Shown in pieces: positions 1 to 10,456 of a stretch of 64,000 nt of DNA. A program made the translations under genes and the position numbers. Numbering within the stretch: position 1 is the stretch's first letter; each line of letters begins with the position of its first letter. The notes beneath the pieces were generated by a model, which was not told where the DNA came from, searched no databases, and saw only the letters and a list, made by a program, of their open reading frames with translations. The DNA comes from Saccharopolyspora shandongensis. GTDB taxonomy: Bacteria > Actinomycetota > Actinomycetes > Mycobacteriales > Pseudonocardiaceae. The stretch lies in NCBI RefSeq assembly GCF_900106995.1, contig NZ_FNOK01000011.1:124001-188000 (forward strand), written 5' to 3'.

Positions 1-804
1 GACGATGAGCTTGTCACTGGGCTTGCGGCGGCGGGTGCGACCCTCCGGCTTGCCCTTCGGGTTGACCGGGTGACGACCACCGGAGGTCTTGCCCTCACCA
101 CCACCGTGCGGGTGGTCCACCGGGTTCATGACGACACCACGGACGGTCGGGCGCTTGCCCTTCCACCGCATGCGGCCGGCCTTGCCCCAGTTGATGTTGG
201 CGTGCTCGGAGTTGCCGACCTCGCCGACGGTGGCCCGGCACCGCGCGTCCACGTTGCGGATTTCGCCCGAGGGCATCCGCAGCTGGGCGTACGGGCCGTC
301 CTTGGCCACCAGCTGCACCCGGGCACCGGCCGAGCGAGCGATCTTCGCACCCTGTCCGGGGCGGAGCTCGATCGCGTGGATCACGGTGCCGGTCGGGATG
401 TTGCGCAGCGGCAGGTTGTTACCCGGCTTGATGTCCGCACGCGCACCGCTCTCGATCGCGTCGCCCTGCTTGATGTTGTTCGGCGCGATGATGTAGCGCT
501 TCTCGCCATCGGCGTAGTGCAGGAGCGCGATCCGAGCACTGCGGTTCGGGTCGTACTCGATGTGCGCGACCTTGGCCGGCACACCGTCCTTGTCGTTGCG
601 GCGGAAGTCGATCACGCGGTAAGCCCGCTTGTGACCGCCACCCTTGTGCCGCGTGGTGATCTTGCCCTGAGCGTTGCGGCCCGCCTTCTTGTTCAGCGGA
701 CGGACCAACGACTTCTCCGGCTCCGACCGGGTGATCTCGGCGAAGTCGGACACGCTCGCGCCACGACGGCCCGGCGTCGTCGGCTTGTATTTGCGAATGC
801 CCAT
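1..804 (-). CDS. rplB: 50S ribosomal protein L2 (3' end outside window)
   Basis: L2 binds 23S rRNA near the peptidyl transferase centre and is needed for subunit association and peptide bond formation. The ATG at 804 begins [17 protein letters not shown], the universal L2 N-terminus. The frame stays open to the window edge, where it reads [12 protein letters not shown], very close to the normal C-terminus, so about 268 residues are present and roughly ten are missing. It lies 32 bases downstream of rplW in the S10 operon, in the usual order L3-L4-L23-L2. Identity is certain; only the stop is not visible. Confidence 0.98.
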   Translation of the reverse strand, partial: MGIRKYKPTTPGRRGASVSDFAEITRSEPEKSLVRPLNKKAGRNAQGKITTRHKGGGHKRAYRVIDFRRNDKDGVPAKVAHIEYDPNRSARIALLHYADGEKRYIIAPNNIKQGDAIESGARADIKPGNNLPLRNIPTGTVIHAIELRPGQGAKIARSAGARVQLVAKDGPYAQLRMPSGEIRNVDARCRATVGEVGNSEHANINWGKAGRMRWKGKRPTVRGVVMNPVDHPHGGGEGKTSGGRHPVNPKGKPEGRTRRRKPSDKLIV

Positions 805-836
805 TGTTAACGCAACCTCGTCCTAATCAGCACCGG

Positions 837-1136
837 TCAGGCGGCCGGTCCGCCGAAGATCTCGATCGGCTTGCTCTCCGGCGACAGGGTGACGATCGCC
901 CGCTTGGTGTCCTTGCGCTTGCCGAACCCGGAGCGGGAACGCTTGCGCTTGCCGTTGCGGTTGATCGTGTTGACGCTGGTGACCTTGACGTCGAAGATCT
1001 TCTCGATCGCGATCTTGATCTCGGTCTTGTTCGAGCGCGGGTCCACCAGGAAGGTGTACTGGCTCTGCTCGAGCAACCCGTAGCTCTTCTCGGAGATCAC
1101 CGGCGCAAGGATGATGTCTCGCGGGTCGGCGCTCAC
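837..1136 (-). CDS. rplW: 50S ribosomal protein L23
   Basis: L23 sits at the polypeptide exit tunnel and docks trigger factor and SRP. The protein has 99 residues, normal for the family, with the typical [18 protein letters not shown] start and the basic [20 protein letters not shown] loop that contacts 23S rRNA. The start is a GTG at 1136 that overlaps the rplD stop by four bases (GTGA), which implies translational coupling within the S10 operon. Confidence 0.98.
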   Translation of the reverse strand: MSADPRDIILAPVISEKSYGLLEQSQYTFLVDPRSNKTEIKIAIEKIFDVKVTSVNTINRNGKRKRSRSGFGKRKDTKRAIVTLSPESKPIEIFGGPAA

Positions 1137-1816
1137 TGCTCTGCCTCCTCTGCGGAAGACGCGGTGGCCTTGACCGACCGGCCCTTGACCGGGCCCGCGA
1201 CGAAGCGCTCGTACGCGGCCTTGGTGAACACCACGTCGTCGCTGTTGAGCACGTCGTAGGTGTTCAGCTGACCCGGGTCGATCAGGTGCACATTCTGCAG
1301 GTTCCGCAGGCTCAGCCAGGAGTTCTCCTCCTCGTGGCGGTTGAGCACAATCAGAACCTTCTTGGCCTCGGTCCAGTTCCGCAGCGCGGTCTTGGCGGAC
1401 TTGGTGGACGGCGTCTCGCCGCCGACCACGCCGGTGACCACGTGCAGCTGGCCGGCGCGAACCCGGTCGGAGAGGGCACCGCGCAGGGCGGCGACCTTCA
1501 TCTTCTTCGGGGTCCGCTGCGAGTAGTCCCGCGGCTGCGGGCCGTGGACAATGCCACCACCGGTGAACTGCGGGGCCCGGATGGAGCCCTGCCGGGCGTT
1601 GCCGGTGCCCTTCTGGCGGTACGGCTTCTTGCCGCCGCCGGACACCATGCCGCGCGTCTTCGTGGAGTGCGTGCCCTGGCGCGCGGCGGCCAGCTGGGCC
1701 ACCACGACCTGGTGCATCAGCGCCACGTTGGCCTGCACGTCGAAGATCTCGGCGGGCAGTTCGACGGTGCTGTCGGTCTTACCGTCCGGGGTACGGACAT
1801 CGAGCGTCAGGCTCAT
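1133..1816 (-). CDS. rplD: 50S ribosomal protein L4
   Basis: L4 is an early 50S assembly protein whose extended loop lines the exit tunnel. The predicted 227 residues contain the conserved loop [19 protein letters not shown] and [19 protein letters not shown] at 1819 is in frame, but the ATG at 1816 forms a TGATG overlap with the rplC stop, so I prefer 1816. It is the third gene of the S10 operon and is coupled on both sides. Some bacteria regulate this operon through L4; I see no direct evidence for that here. Confidence 0.97.
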   Translation of the reverse strand: MSLTLDVRTPDGKTDSTVELPAEIFDVQANVALMHQVVVAQLAAARQGTHSTKTRGMVSGGGKKPYRQKGTGNARQGSIRAPQFTGGGIVHGPQPRDYSQRTPKKMKVAALRGALSDRVRAGQLHVVTGVVGGETPSTKSAKTALRNWTEAKKVLIVLNRHEEENSWLSLRNLQNVHLIDPGQLNTYDVLNSDDVVFTKAAYERFVAGPVKGRSVKATASSAEEAEQ

Positions 1817-2466
1817 CACGCACCACCCTTCGCGGGACTCTTAACCAGGACCAGGCCGCCCTTGGGGCCGGGGACGGCACCCTTGATCAGCAGCAGGCCG
1901 GTCTCGGACTCCACCTTGTGAACCTTCAGGTTCTGCGTGGTGACGCGGTCGGAACCCATCCGCCCGGCCATCCGCATGCCCTTGAACACGCGACCGGGGG
2001 TGGCGCAGCCACCGATGGAACCCGGCTTGCGGTGCACGGCCTGGGTACCGTGGCTGGCGCCCTGGCTGCGGAAACCGTGCCGCTTGATGGTGCCCGCGAA
2101 GCCCTTGCCCTTGCTGGTGCCGACGACGTCGACAACCGCGCCCGCCTCGAAGACGTCCGCGCCGAGCTCCTGGCCCAGCTCGTACTCACCGGCGTCGGCG
2201 GTGCGCAGCTCCACGACGTGGCGGCGCGGGGTGACGCCGGCCTTGGCGAAGTGGCCGCTCCGCGGCTTGTTCACCTTGCGCGGGTCGATGGCGCCGAACG
2301 CCAGCTGCACGGCCGCGTAGCCGTCTTTTTCAGGGGTCCGAATCTGGGTCACCACGTTCGGCCCGGCCTGGACGACGGTCACCGGGACAATCCGGTTCTG
2401 GTCGTCGAAGACCTGGGTCATGCCGAGCTTGGTGCCCAGAATCCCCTTGATCTGCCTGTCAGACAT
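1816..2466 (-). CDS. rplC: 50S ribosomal protein L3
   Basis: L3 is a 50S assembly initiator near the peptidyl transferase centre. The 216-residue product starts [20 protein letters not shown], the typical actinobacterial form, and contains [19 protein letters not shown], the loop that reaches the catalytic centre. The ATG at 2466 lies 35 bases after the rpsJ stop. Its stop overlaps the rplD start as TGATG. Length and order match the S10 operon of other actinobacteria. Confidence 0.98.
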   Translation of the reverse strand: MSDRQIKGILGTKLGMTQVFDDQNRIVPVTVVQAGPNVVTQIRTPEKDGYAAVQLAFGAIDPRKVNKPRSGHFAKAGVTPRRHVVELRTADAGEYELGQELGADVFEAGAVVDVVGTSKGKGFAGTIKRHGFRSQGASHGTQAVHRKPGSIGGCATPGRVFKGMRMAGRMGSDRVTTQNLKVHKVESETGLLLIKGAVPGPKGGLVLVKSPAKGGA

Positions 2467-2501
2467 AGGTCTCGTTCTCTCCAGCTACCTCGTCGCCGCG
2501 C

Positions 2502-2807
2502 TTACTGGATGTTCACGTCGACGCTGGCCGGCAGGTCGATGCGCATCAGCGCGTCAACCGTCTTCGGCGTCGGCTCGAGGATGTCGATGAGCCGCTTGTG
2601 CGTCCGCATCTCGAAGTGCTCCCGCGAGTCCTTGTACTTGTGCGGGGAGCGGATGACGCAGTAGACGTTCTTCTCCGTGGGCAGCGGCACCGGCCCAACG
2701 ACCCGAGCGCCGGTGCGCGTCACGGTCTCGACGATCTTGCGCGCGGACGCGTCGATCGCCTCGTGGTCGTAGGCCTTGAGCCGGATGCGGATCTTCTGTC
2801 CCGCCAT
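2502..2807 (-). CDS. rpsJ: 30S ribosomal protein S10
   Basis: S10 is a 30S head protein and also NusE, the transcription antitermination factor. The open frame extends upstream to 2864, but the family start [20 protein letters not shown] is at the ATG at 2807, giving 101 residues, the normal length. [20 protein letters not shown] and [15 protein letters not shown] are family signatures. It is the first gene of the S10 operon, followed by rplC, rplD, rplW and rplB. Confidence 0.98.
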   Translation of the reverse strand: MAGQKIRIRLKAYDHEAIDASARKIVETVTRTGARVVGPVPLPTEKNVYCVIRSPHKYKDSREHFEMRTHKRLIDILEPTPKTVDALMRIDLPASVDVNIQ

Positions 2808-3417
2808 AGTGGCTTGCCGTTCCTCTAGTCTCGTGCCGCGGTTTCGTCTTGGGTGCGGGTGCACCGCACCCTCGCGGGCGGTGGTGCCCCACGCGGCCTC
2901 AGCCTTGCGTCGTCCCGATGCCGGGAGGCGCCACAGCTCTCAGTCCGCCCCTGTTCAGGTATCTGGTGCCCGGTACACGCGGTCGGGCGTGTCGCCCGGC
3001 TACCGCATACCGGTCCCCTCGAACGTCGCCGACGGGGTGGGCCTTGCGGCCCGTACACCTTCTTGTGCCCTGTTCGGCCCGCCCCCGGCGAACCGGCGGC
3101 ACCAGCACCGCCTGAGAACAGCCGGTGAACCAGAACAAGGGCGCGAGGCCCTCGCAGCAAAGCGGCCGTTGCTTCGAACCTTCTCGATTTCGATCAGTTC
3201 AAAACCCGGCCGCCCTGAACGAGCAACCCATACAGGATGGCACACCCGTTTATCCAGCCCAAATCGGGGGTGGCATTACGGGAGAACTGTTGCCGGACTC
3301 ACCCCGCCCGGGCAGTCCCGTGGCGGAATCCCGGACACCGGCGGGCGCCCTGCATGCGCGGCGGCCTCGCCGCCTCGAAGACGAAACTCCGGCAGGTTTG
3401 TCACCTGAAAAGCAAGA
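2808..3417. other. non-coding region upstream of rpsJ
   Basis: About 610 bases separate the rpsJ start from the tuf terminator. None of the open frames here has a convincing protein pattern. The stretch should hold the promoter and leader of the S10 operon, but I cannot single out a good -35/-10 pair. A short inverted repeat (GGGTGC / GCACCC) lies near 2850-2870. I see no tRNA or other RNA gene. Confidence 0.5.
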
Positions 3418-3448
3418 GGGCCCGCTCCCGAAGAACGGGAGCGGGCCC
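3418..3448 (-). terminator. intrinsic terminator of tuf
   Basis: A perfect 13-bp GC-rich stem (GGGCCCGCTCCCG and its complement) closes a five-base loop, nine bases after the tuf stop. On the minus strand it is followed by a T-rich stretch (CTTGCTTTT). It should end transcription of tuf before the S10 operon, which implies that rpsJ has its own promoter. Confidence 0.85.
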
Positions 3449-3456
3449 TCGCCACG

Positions 3457-4650
<1,194 letters not shown>

Positions 4651-4855
4651 TGGATTGTCCTCCTGGACTTGTTAACTTTCCGCCGTACGACTTGTTGTGC
4701 CAGGCGGAGTCCTGTCGGGTAGGTGACGAGCGGGCCGCTCCCCTTGCGGGGTGGCGGCCCGTCCGCCGCCGAACTGGAGGGGATTGCTCCCCGGTCGCCT
4801 TCGCGAGGCGTTTGCCTCGTGCCCGGCCTCGGCTCAGCCGCGACCGGGCACCGGG

Positions 4856-6958
4856 TCACTCGCCCGTTGCCTTGGCGATGATCTCCTTCGCCACGTTCGC
4901 GGGAACCTCGGCGTAGGAGTCGAACACCATCGAGTAGTTGGCGCGGCCCTGGGTCTTCGACCGCAGGTCGCCGACATACCCGAACATCTCCGACAGCGGC
5001 ACGAGGGCCTTGACGACGCGGGTACCGCTGCGCTCCTCCATGGCCTGGATCTGACCACGGCGGGAGTTCAGGTCGCCGATGACATCGCCCATGTAGTCCT
5101 CGGGCGTGGTCACCTCGACCGCCATCATGGGCTCGAGCAGCGCCGGGGAGGCCTTGGCGGCGGCTTCCTTCAGCGCCATCGAACCGGCGACCTTGAAGGC
5201 CATTTCCGACGAGTCGACCTCGTGGTACTGGCCGTCGAGCAAGGTCACCTTCACGCCGACCAGCGGGTAGCCGGCCAGCACGCCGTACTGCATCGCGTCC
5301 TGCGCGCCCTGGTCCACCGAGGGGATGTACTCGCGCGGGATGCGCCCACCGGTGACCTTGTTCGCGAACTCGTAGGTCGCGCTCTCCGACGTCTGCTCGA
5401 TCGGCGACAGGCCGATGATCACGCGCGCGAACTGACCGGAACCACCGGTCTGCTTCTTGTGCGTGTACTCGTACTTGTCGATCGACTTGCGGATCGTCTC
5501 GCGGTAGGCCACCTGCGGCTTGCCGATGTTGGCCTCGACCTTGAAGTCGGTCTTCATCCGGTTGACGAGCACCTCGAGGTGCAGCTCGCCCATGCCCTTG
5601 ATGATGGTCTGACCGGTTTCCTCGTCCAGCTTGACCTGGAACGTGGGGTCTTCCTCGGCGAGCTTCTGGATCGCCGTGGAGAGCTTCTCCTGGTCGGCCT
5701 TCGTCTTGGGCTCGATGGCCACCTCGATGACCGGAGCCGGGAAGGTCATCGACTCCAGGACGATCGGGTTCGCCGGGTCGCACAGGGTGTCACCGGTCGT
5801 GGTGTCCTTGAGCCCGATCACCGCGTAGATGTGACCGGCCTGGATCTCCTCGACCGGGTTCTCCTTGTTGGAGTGCATCTGGAACATCTTCCCGATGCGT
5901 TCCTTGCGCTCCTTGGTCGAGTTGATGACCTGGGTGCCCGCGGCGACCTTGCCCGAGTAGACCCGGACGTAGGTCAGCTTGCCGAAGAACGGGTGCACCG
6001 CGATCTTCGAGACCAGCGCGGCGAACGGCTCGTCGACGCTCGGCTTGCGCTCGGCCTGGGTGACGCCGTCGGGCAGCAGACCCTGCACCGGCGGGACGTC
6101 CAGCGGCGACGGCAGGTAGTCCACCACCGCGTCCAGCATCGGCTGGACACCCTTGTTCTTGAACGCGGTACCGCACAGGACCGGGAAAGCCTCGCGGCTG
6201 TTGGTCAGCTTGCGGATGCCGGCCTTGATCTGCTCCTCGGTCAGCTCCTCGCCGCCGAAGTAGGCCTCCATCAGGGCCTCGTCGGACTCCGCGACGGCCT
6301 CGATCAGCTTCTCGCGGTATTCCGCGGCCTTGTCGGCGAGGTCGGCCGGGATTTCCTCGACCTCGTAGTCCTCGCCCTTCTGGACCTCGCCGCGCCAGGT
6401 CAGCGCCTTCATGCGGACCAGGTCGATGACGCCCTGGAAGTCCGACTCGGCGCCGATCGGCAGCTGCAGCACCAGCGGCCGGGCGTGGAGGCGATCCTCG
6501 ATCGTCCGAACCGTGAAGTAGAAGTCCGCACCCAGCTTGTCCATCTTGTTGACGAAGCAGATGCGCGGAACGTCGTACTTGTCCGCCTGACGCCAGACCT
6601 GCTCGGACTGCGGTTCGACACCTTCCTTACCGTCGAACACCGCGACCGCGCCGTCCAGGACGCGCAGCGACCGCTCCACCTCGACCGTGAAGTCGACGTG
6701 GCCCGGGGTGTCGATGATGTTGATCTGGGTGTCGCCCCAGAAGGTCGTGGTAGCAGCCGAGGTAATGGTGATACCCCGCTTCTGCTCCTCTTCCATCCAG
6801 TCCATCGTCGCGGCGCCGTCGTGCACCTCGCCGATCTTGTACGTGATCCCCGTGTAGTAGAGGATCCGCTCGGTCGTGGTGGTCTTGCCCGCATCGATGT
6901 GGGCCATGATGCCGATGTTGCGGACCTTGGTCAGGTCTGTCAGCACGTCGCGTGCCAC
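4856..6958 (-). CDS. fusA: elongation factor G
   Basis: EF-G drives ribosomal translocation and, with RRF, recycling. The protein has 700 residues, the normal length. It shows [19 protein letters not shown] (P-loop), [11 protein letters not shown] (switch I), DTPGHVDF (switch II) and [10 protein letters not shown], then the five-domain architecture ending [18 protein letters not shown]. The start is a GTG at 6958 with GGGGAAG upstream. It belongs to the str operon rpsL-rpsG-fusA-tuf in standard order. The 205 bases between fusA and tuf contain GC-rich inverted repeats but no terminator with a T-run, so read-through to tuf is possible. Confidence 0.98.
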   Translation of the reverse strand: MARDVLTDLTKVRNIGIMAHIDAGKTTTTERILYYTGITYKIGEVHDGAATMDWMEEEQKRGITITSAATTTFWGDTQINIIDTPGHVDFTVEVERSLRVLDGAVAVFDGKEGVEPQSEQVWRQADKYDVPRICFVNKMDKLGADFYFTVRTIEDRLHARPLVLQLPIGAESDFQGVIDLVRMKALTWRGEVQKGEDYEVEEIPADLADKAAEYREKLIEAVAESDEALMEAYFGGEELTEEQIKAGIRKLTNSREAFPVLCGTAFKNKGVQPMLDAVVDYLPSPLDVPPVQGLLPDGVTQAERKPSVDEPFAALVSKIAVHPFFGKLTYVRVYSGKVAAGTQVINSTKERKERIGKMFQMHSNKENPVEEIQAGHIYAVIGLKDTTTGDTLCDPANPIVLESMTFPAPVIEVAIEPKTKADQEKLSTAIQKLAEEDPTFQVKLDEETGQTIIKGMGELHLEVLVNRMKTDFKVEANIGKPQVAYRETIRKSIDKYEYTHKKQTGGSGQFARVIIGLSPIEQTSESATYEFANKVTGGRIPREYIPSVDQGAQDAMQYGVLAGYPLVGVKVTLLDGQYHEVDSSEMAFKVAGSMALKEAAAKASPALLEPMMAVEVTTPEDYMGDVIGDLNSRRGQIQAMEERSGTRVVKALVPLSEMFGYVGDLRSKTQGRANYSMVFDSYAEVPANVAKEIIAKATGE

Positions 6959-7035
6959 GAGTTTCTTCCCCGTTCCCTACAGCAGGTGCAAGCTGTCGAA
7001 TCGGTGCGCCGAGGCGGGCAAGAGCCGACCCCACG

Positions 7036-7506
7036 TCACCAGCGGTAGTGCGCGAAGGCCTTGTTGGACTCCGCCATCTTGTGCGTGTCTTCACGCTTCT
7101 TGACGCTCGCACCGAGACCGTTGCTCGCGTCCAGCAGCTCGTTCATCAGGCGCTCGACCATGGTCTTCTCGCGGCGCTGCCGGGAGTAACCGACCAGCCA
7201 GCGCAGCGCGAGGGTGGTGGAGCGACCGGCGCGCACCTCGATCGGCACCTGGTAGGTCGCGCCACCGACACGGCGGCTGCGGACCTCCAGGGTCGGCTTC
7301 ACGTTGTCGAGGGCACGCTTGAGCGTGACGACCGGGTCGGTGCCGGTCTTCTCCCGGCAGCCTTCCAGCGCCGCGTAAACGATCCGCTCGGCCAACGAGC
7401 GCTTGCCGTCCACGAGGACCTTGTTCACCAGCTGCGTGACCAGCGGCGCGCCGTACACGGGATCGGCGTGCAGCGGCCGCTTCGGGGCCGGACCCTTGCG
7501 GGGCAT
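7036..7506 (-). CDS. rpsG: 30S ribosomal protein S7
   Basis: S7 nucleates assembly of the 30S head and contacts the E site. The 156 residues begin [20 protein letters not shown] and end [12 protein letters not shown], both diagnostic of the bacterial family. The ATG at 7506 forms a TGATG overlap with the rpsL stop, so the two are translationally coupled. fusA follows after 77 bases. Confidence 0.98.
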   Translation of the reverse strand: MPRKGPAPKRPLHADPVYGAPLVTQLVNKVLVDGKRSLAERIVYAALEGCREKTGTDPVVTLKRALDNVKPTLEVRSRRVGGATYQVPIEVRAGRSTTLALRWLVGYSRQRREKTMVERLMNELLDASNGLGASVKKREDTHKMAESNKAFAHYRW

Positions 7507-7880
7507 CAGCTCTTCTCCTTCTTCGCGCCGTACCGGCTGCGAGCCTGCTTACGGTTCTTCACACCCTGGGTGTCAGCGGAACCGCGGATGATCTTGTAGC
7601 GCACGCCGGGGAGGTCCTTCACACGACCGCCACGAACGAGCACGATCGAGTGCTCCTGCAGGTTGTGGCCCTCGCCCGGGATGTAGGCCGTGACCTCGAT
7701 GCCGCTGGTCAGCTTGACACGGGCGACCTTGCGCAGTGCCGAGTTGGGCTTCTTCGGGGTGGTCGTGTACACGCGGGTGCACACGCCACGCCGCTGCGGG
7801 CTCCCCTTGAGCGCCGCGGTCTTGGTCTTCGCGACCTTGTCCTGGCGGCCCTTACGGACCAGCTGCTGGATGGTGGGCAT
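7506..7880 (-). CDS. rpsL: 30S ribosomal protein S12
   Basis: S12 is part of the decoding centre. The open frame extends to 7967, but the family start [16 protein letters not shown] is at the ATG at 7880, giving 124 residues. The two loops tied to streptomycin response read [12 protein letters not shown] and [12 protein letters not shown], the sensitive form with both lysines kept. It is the first gene of the str operon, expressed from a promoter about 300 bases upstream. Confidence 0.98.
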   Translation of the reverse strand: MPTIQQLVRKGRQDKVAKTKTAALKGSPQRRGVCTRVYTTTPKKPNSALRKVARVKLTSGIEVTAYIPGEGHNLQEHSIVLVRGGRVKDLPGVRYKIIRGSADTQGVKNRKQARSRYGAKKEKS

Positions 7881-8363
7881 GGACCGGCTTTCTGTCAGCG
7901 TTCGCGTCTTCTGGTACTCGACCAAGCGGCGCTCGTTCGAGCTTCGGCGTGCCCTGGCGTCGAGCACCTGTCAGGCACTGTGTTTCGGGACTCCTCCCGC
8001 ACCACGAGGTCGGGCGTGTCGCCCGCTCCTCGGCCTTTCGGCGCCGATGCGCCCCAATGGGAACGACCCCAGAGGGTTGTCAAGAGGAGTTCCACACATC
8101 CTCGGCGCTGGCGCGGTCTCAACCAGCGGCTGGCGACCACGTCATGCACGGGCATGCGGATCGACCCGATGGGTGTCGGGTCCGATAAACAAAGATACCT
8201 GCCCCGTTCTCAGAGGGTCAAAACGGGGTCCCTCTTGACCTGCTCGATCACCCGGCGCTGCGACGGCGCCACCTCGGGGTGCGAGCTCGCGGCTGTCCTC
8301 CCGGTCACTCTACCCAGGCTGACAAGAGCCTCCCGCAGAGCGAGATCGCTCACATCGGCCAGA
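7881..8363. other. long leader and promoter region of the str operon
   Basis: This stretch of about 480 bases upstream of rpsL has no convincing gene. It contains the promoter listed at 8192-8221 and therefore a predicted 5' leader of about 300 nucleotides. The leader has several GC-rich inverted repeats, but I recognise no known riboswitch. A long leader may indicate post-transcriptional control; that is inference. Confidence 0.5.
8192..8221 (-). promoter_or_regulatory. candidate sigma-70-type promoter for rpsL
   Basis: Reading the minus strand, TTGACC (8221-8216) and TATCTT (8197-8192) are separated by 18 bases. This is a good match to a housekeeping promoter in a region otherwise above 60% GC. 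It points toward rpsL; the start site would be near 8185. Confidence 0.5.
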
Positions 8364-8618
8364 TCATTCGGCCGGCCACACCACGACCCAGCTGGTCTGC
8401 CCGATCGGCTGCCCGGCCGCCGGGTGCTGGCGCTGGATGCGGCCGTGGTCCCGGCGCAGCGGCCGCGGATCGCCGTCCGGGCCGCCGACGACGACCTCCA
8501 CCCCGACGGCGTTGGCCACCGCGAGCGCCTCCGGCGGCGTCCGGCCGACCAGGTCCGGGATGGGCCGCGGATCGCCGTAGTAGTCGAGGTACCGGCCGCG
8601 CCCGGACGACTCCCTCAT
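8364..8618 (-). CDS. small PASTA-domain-like protein
   Basis: This 84-residue protein begins MRESSGRGRYLDYYGDPRPI and then carries one PASTA-like unit: IPDLVGRTPPEALAVANAV, a V-rich strand, an HGRIQRQHPAAGQPI segment and a final WVVVW strand. PASTA domains usually sit outside membrane Ser/Thr kinases and PBPs and bind peptidoglycan. Here there is no kinase, signal peptide or membrane segment, so its role is unknown. The frame stays open to 8762; I chose the ATG at 8618 because the domain starts soon after it. It follows the TNT gene by 194 bases and could be the last gene of that operon. Confidence 0.6.
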   Translation of the reverse strand: MRESSGRGRYLDYYGDPRPIPDLVGRTPPEALAVANAVGVEVVVGGPDGDPRPLRRDHGRIQRQHPAAGQPIGQTSWVVVWPAE

Positions 8619-8812
8619 GACGCCGCCCCGAAGTCGGCGGTGGTGGTGAGAGGGGCCCTCCGCAGTGTTGCCAATGCGGTCTCCTGCCGTGTCGCCCCCG
8701 AAAATCGCCATGCGGGAGCGTACCGGCGGCCGAGCCGTCGGCCACGCCCCCGGATGGCCCAAAGGGACGCCGGTGAGCAGAGGTGTTTCCGCTGGTCGTT
8801 CCTGCTGTTCGG

Positions 8813-10456
8813 TCAGGCCTCCGCGAGCCAGCCGTCCGCGACCAGCGCGCGCAGGTCCGCCGGGAGGACGAAGGCGGTGCCGCCGCCGACCTGGCCGAAG
8901 TCCGGCTTCGCCACGCCGGAGATCACCTGGAACCCGGTGAGCACCCGGTACTTGCGGTAGTCCCCGGCCGGCTGCTGCGGCGGCGCGGATCGCTGCGGCA
9001 GCGTCGTGCCCGCGACGAAGACCGTGTTGCCCGCCGGGTCGCCGAACCTGTCGACCTCGTCACCCGCGCGCAGGTCGACGAGGAACTTGTCGTCGTAGGC
9101 GTCCAGCGGCGGCTCGCCGGGCAGCGGCCGGATCGGGCACTCGAAGTCGGCCAGCGGCTCGTCGGGCGCGCGCAGGAACTGGTCCCGGGTCAGCGCCATC
9201 GCGCCGATCAGGTGCGCGGCGGCGGAGAACGGCTCCGGGAACCTGGACTTGTTCTTGACCGCGCCGCCGTCGACGCAGAACACCGCCCACCAGCCGTCGA
9301 GCTCGCGGAGCATGCACCAGCCGCCCTCGACGGGCTGCTCGAAGCTGTAGAACCGGCGGCTCATGCCCATCGCGCCGATGAAGCCCCTGGCCAGCTCGAT
9401 CGCTTCGGCCGGCGGGACGTTCTCCAGGGCGTCCGGGTCGGCGCCCAGCACCAGCGCCTTGGCCTCCGCCGCGGCGCGCTCGGCGACGATCTCCGGCGGC
9501 CGGTGGCCGTTGCGCCGGACGTGCTCGAGGAAGTCGCGCGGCGGCGCGATGTCGTGCACTCCGAGGTAGTAGGCCATCGCCAGCGGCCACACCCAGGTTC
9601 CGTCGGTGTGGAACTGCTTGGGCACCTCCGGTGGCTGCTGCGGGTCCACCTCGTCCGCCGAGGTGCCGGGGGCCGACAGCAGGATCTCGCCGCCGTAGAG
9701 GTAGTCGAGCACCATCTGCTTCTCGGCCCACGGCAGCGCGGGCCGGTGCGCCACCGGGCGGTCGTCCGCGCCGCGGCCGTCGAAGACCTGGACCATGCGG
9801 ACGGCGCCGGGGATCTCGAAGCCGCCGCGGTTGTCCGCGTGGTGCTGGAACGCGGCTTCGAACAGCCAGTCCGGCGCCGTCATCCGCGGGTAGAAGCGCA
9901 GCTCGTCGTAGTACGCGCGGAAGCCCTCGTCGTCGCGCGTCCACTGCGGAGCATCGTGCCCGGTCCGGTAGTCGGCGCCGTCGCGGCTGATGGCGATGCT
10001 CGCCGTGGTCCACGCACCGGTGTCCGGGCGGTACTCGACGTTGCGGAGCCCGCGCAGCGCGTCGACGACCTCCTGCGCCGGGATCCACTGGTGCTCTTCG
10101 TCGGTGGTGACGGTCGCGGTGATCTCGATCCGGGCGCCCAGGGCCGTGCAGTTCACCTGGGCCTCGCGCCAGCCTTCCGGCAGCGCGGCGGCGAGCGCGC
10201 CGTGCAGCGAGTCGACCAGCTCCTGCCGCAACGCCGACCGGTCCGGCACCGAACCATAGGACGCCGGCGCCGGGAACTGCGGGCGCACCGGGTGGGCGTC
10301 GTCCTCCTGCTCGAAGAACACCGCGGTCACCTGCTCGACCGGGATCGCATCCGGCCTGCCGTTGATCCGCGCCCCGCCGTCCCGCAGGTCGATCACCAGC
10401 TGGGGTTCGCCGTCGATGACGCCGTACAACCCCGGGATGTGCGTACCGAGGATCAC
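8813..10456 (-). CDS. TNT-domain NAD(P)+ glycohydrolase-type toxin protein
   Basis: The last ~90 residues (about 457-547) match the tuberculosis necrotizing toxin fold of CpnT: VDRFGDPAGN, QRSAPP, YRKYRVL and the hallmark FGQVGGGT, whose Gln corresponds to the catalytic Gln of TNT. TNT enzymes hydrolyse NAD+ and kill the target. Residues ~70-230 (LPEGWREAQVNC, then WTRDDEGFRAYYDEL) resemble YezG-like immunity proteins; that link is weak. The middle has a block (LDYLYGGEILLS, FHTDGTWVWPLAMAYYLG) that I remember from other actinobacterial TNT proteins. There is no signal peptide. The start overlaps the preceding ARH gene by four bases, so it belongs to the same operon as the ADP-ribosyltransferase toxin. 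No obvious IFT-type inhibitor lies beside it. It could be a secreted toxin or an NAD-level effector. Confidence 0.75.
   Translation of the reverse strand: MILGTHIPGLYGVIDGEPQLVIDLRDGGARINGRPDAIPVEQVTAVFFEQEDDAHPVRPQFPAPASYGSVPDRSALRQELVDSLHGALAAALPEGWREAQVNCTALGARIEITATVTTDEEHQWIPAQEVVDALRGLRNVEYRPDTGAWTTASIAISRDGADYRTGHDAPQWTRDDEGFRAYYDELRFYPRMTAPDWLFEAAFQHHADNRGGFEIPGAVRMVQVFDGRGADDRPVAHRPALPWAEKQMVLDYLYGGEILLSAPGTSADEVDPQQPPEVPKQFHTDGTWVWPLAMAYYLGVHDIAPPRDFLEHVRRNGHRPPEIVAERAAAEAKALVLGADPDALENVPPAEAIELARGFIGAMGMSRRFYSFEQPVEGGWCMLRELDGWWAVFCVDGGAVKNKSRFPEPFSAAAHLIGAMALTRDQFLRAPDEPLADFECPIRPLPGEPPLDAYDDKFLVDLRAGDEVDRFGDPAGNTVFVAGTTLPQRSAPPQQPAGDYRKYRVLTGFQVISGVAKPDFGQVGGGTAFVLPADLRALVADGWLAEA

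Noticed and set aside
4751..7048. 765-codon frame opposite fusA
   Set aside because: Antisense shadow of EF-G in high-GC DNA.
7506..7880. Streptomycin-resistant rpsL allele
   Set aside because: Both loops read the sensitive form (TTPKKPNSA and GGRVKDLPG).
8619..8762. N-terminal extension of the small PASTA-like protein
   Set aside because: The extra residues are Arg/Pro/His-rich without a domain; the ATG at 8618 fits better.
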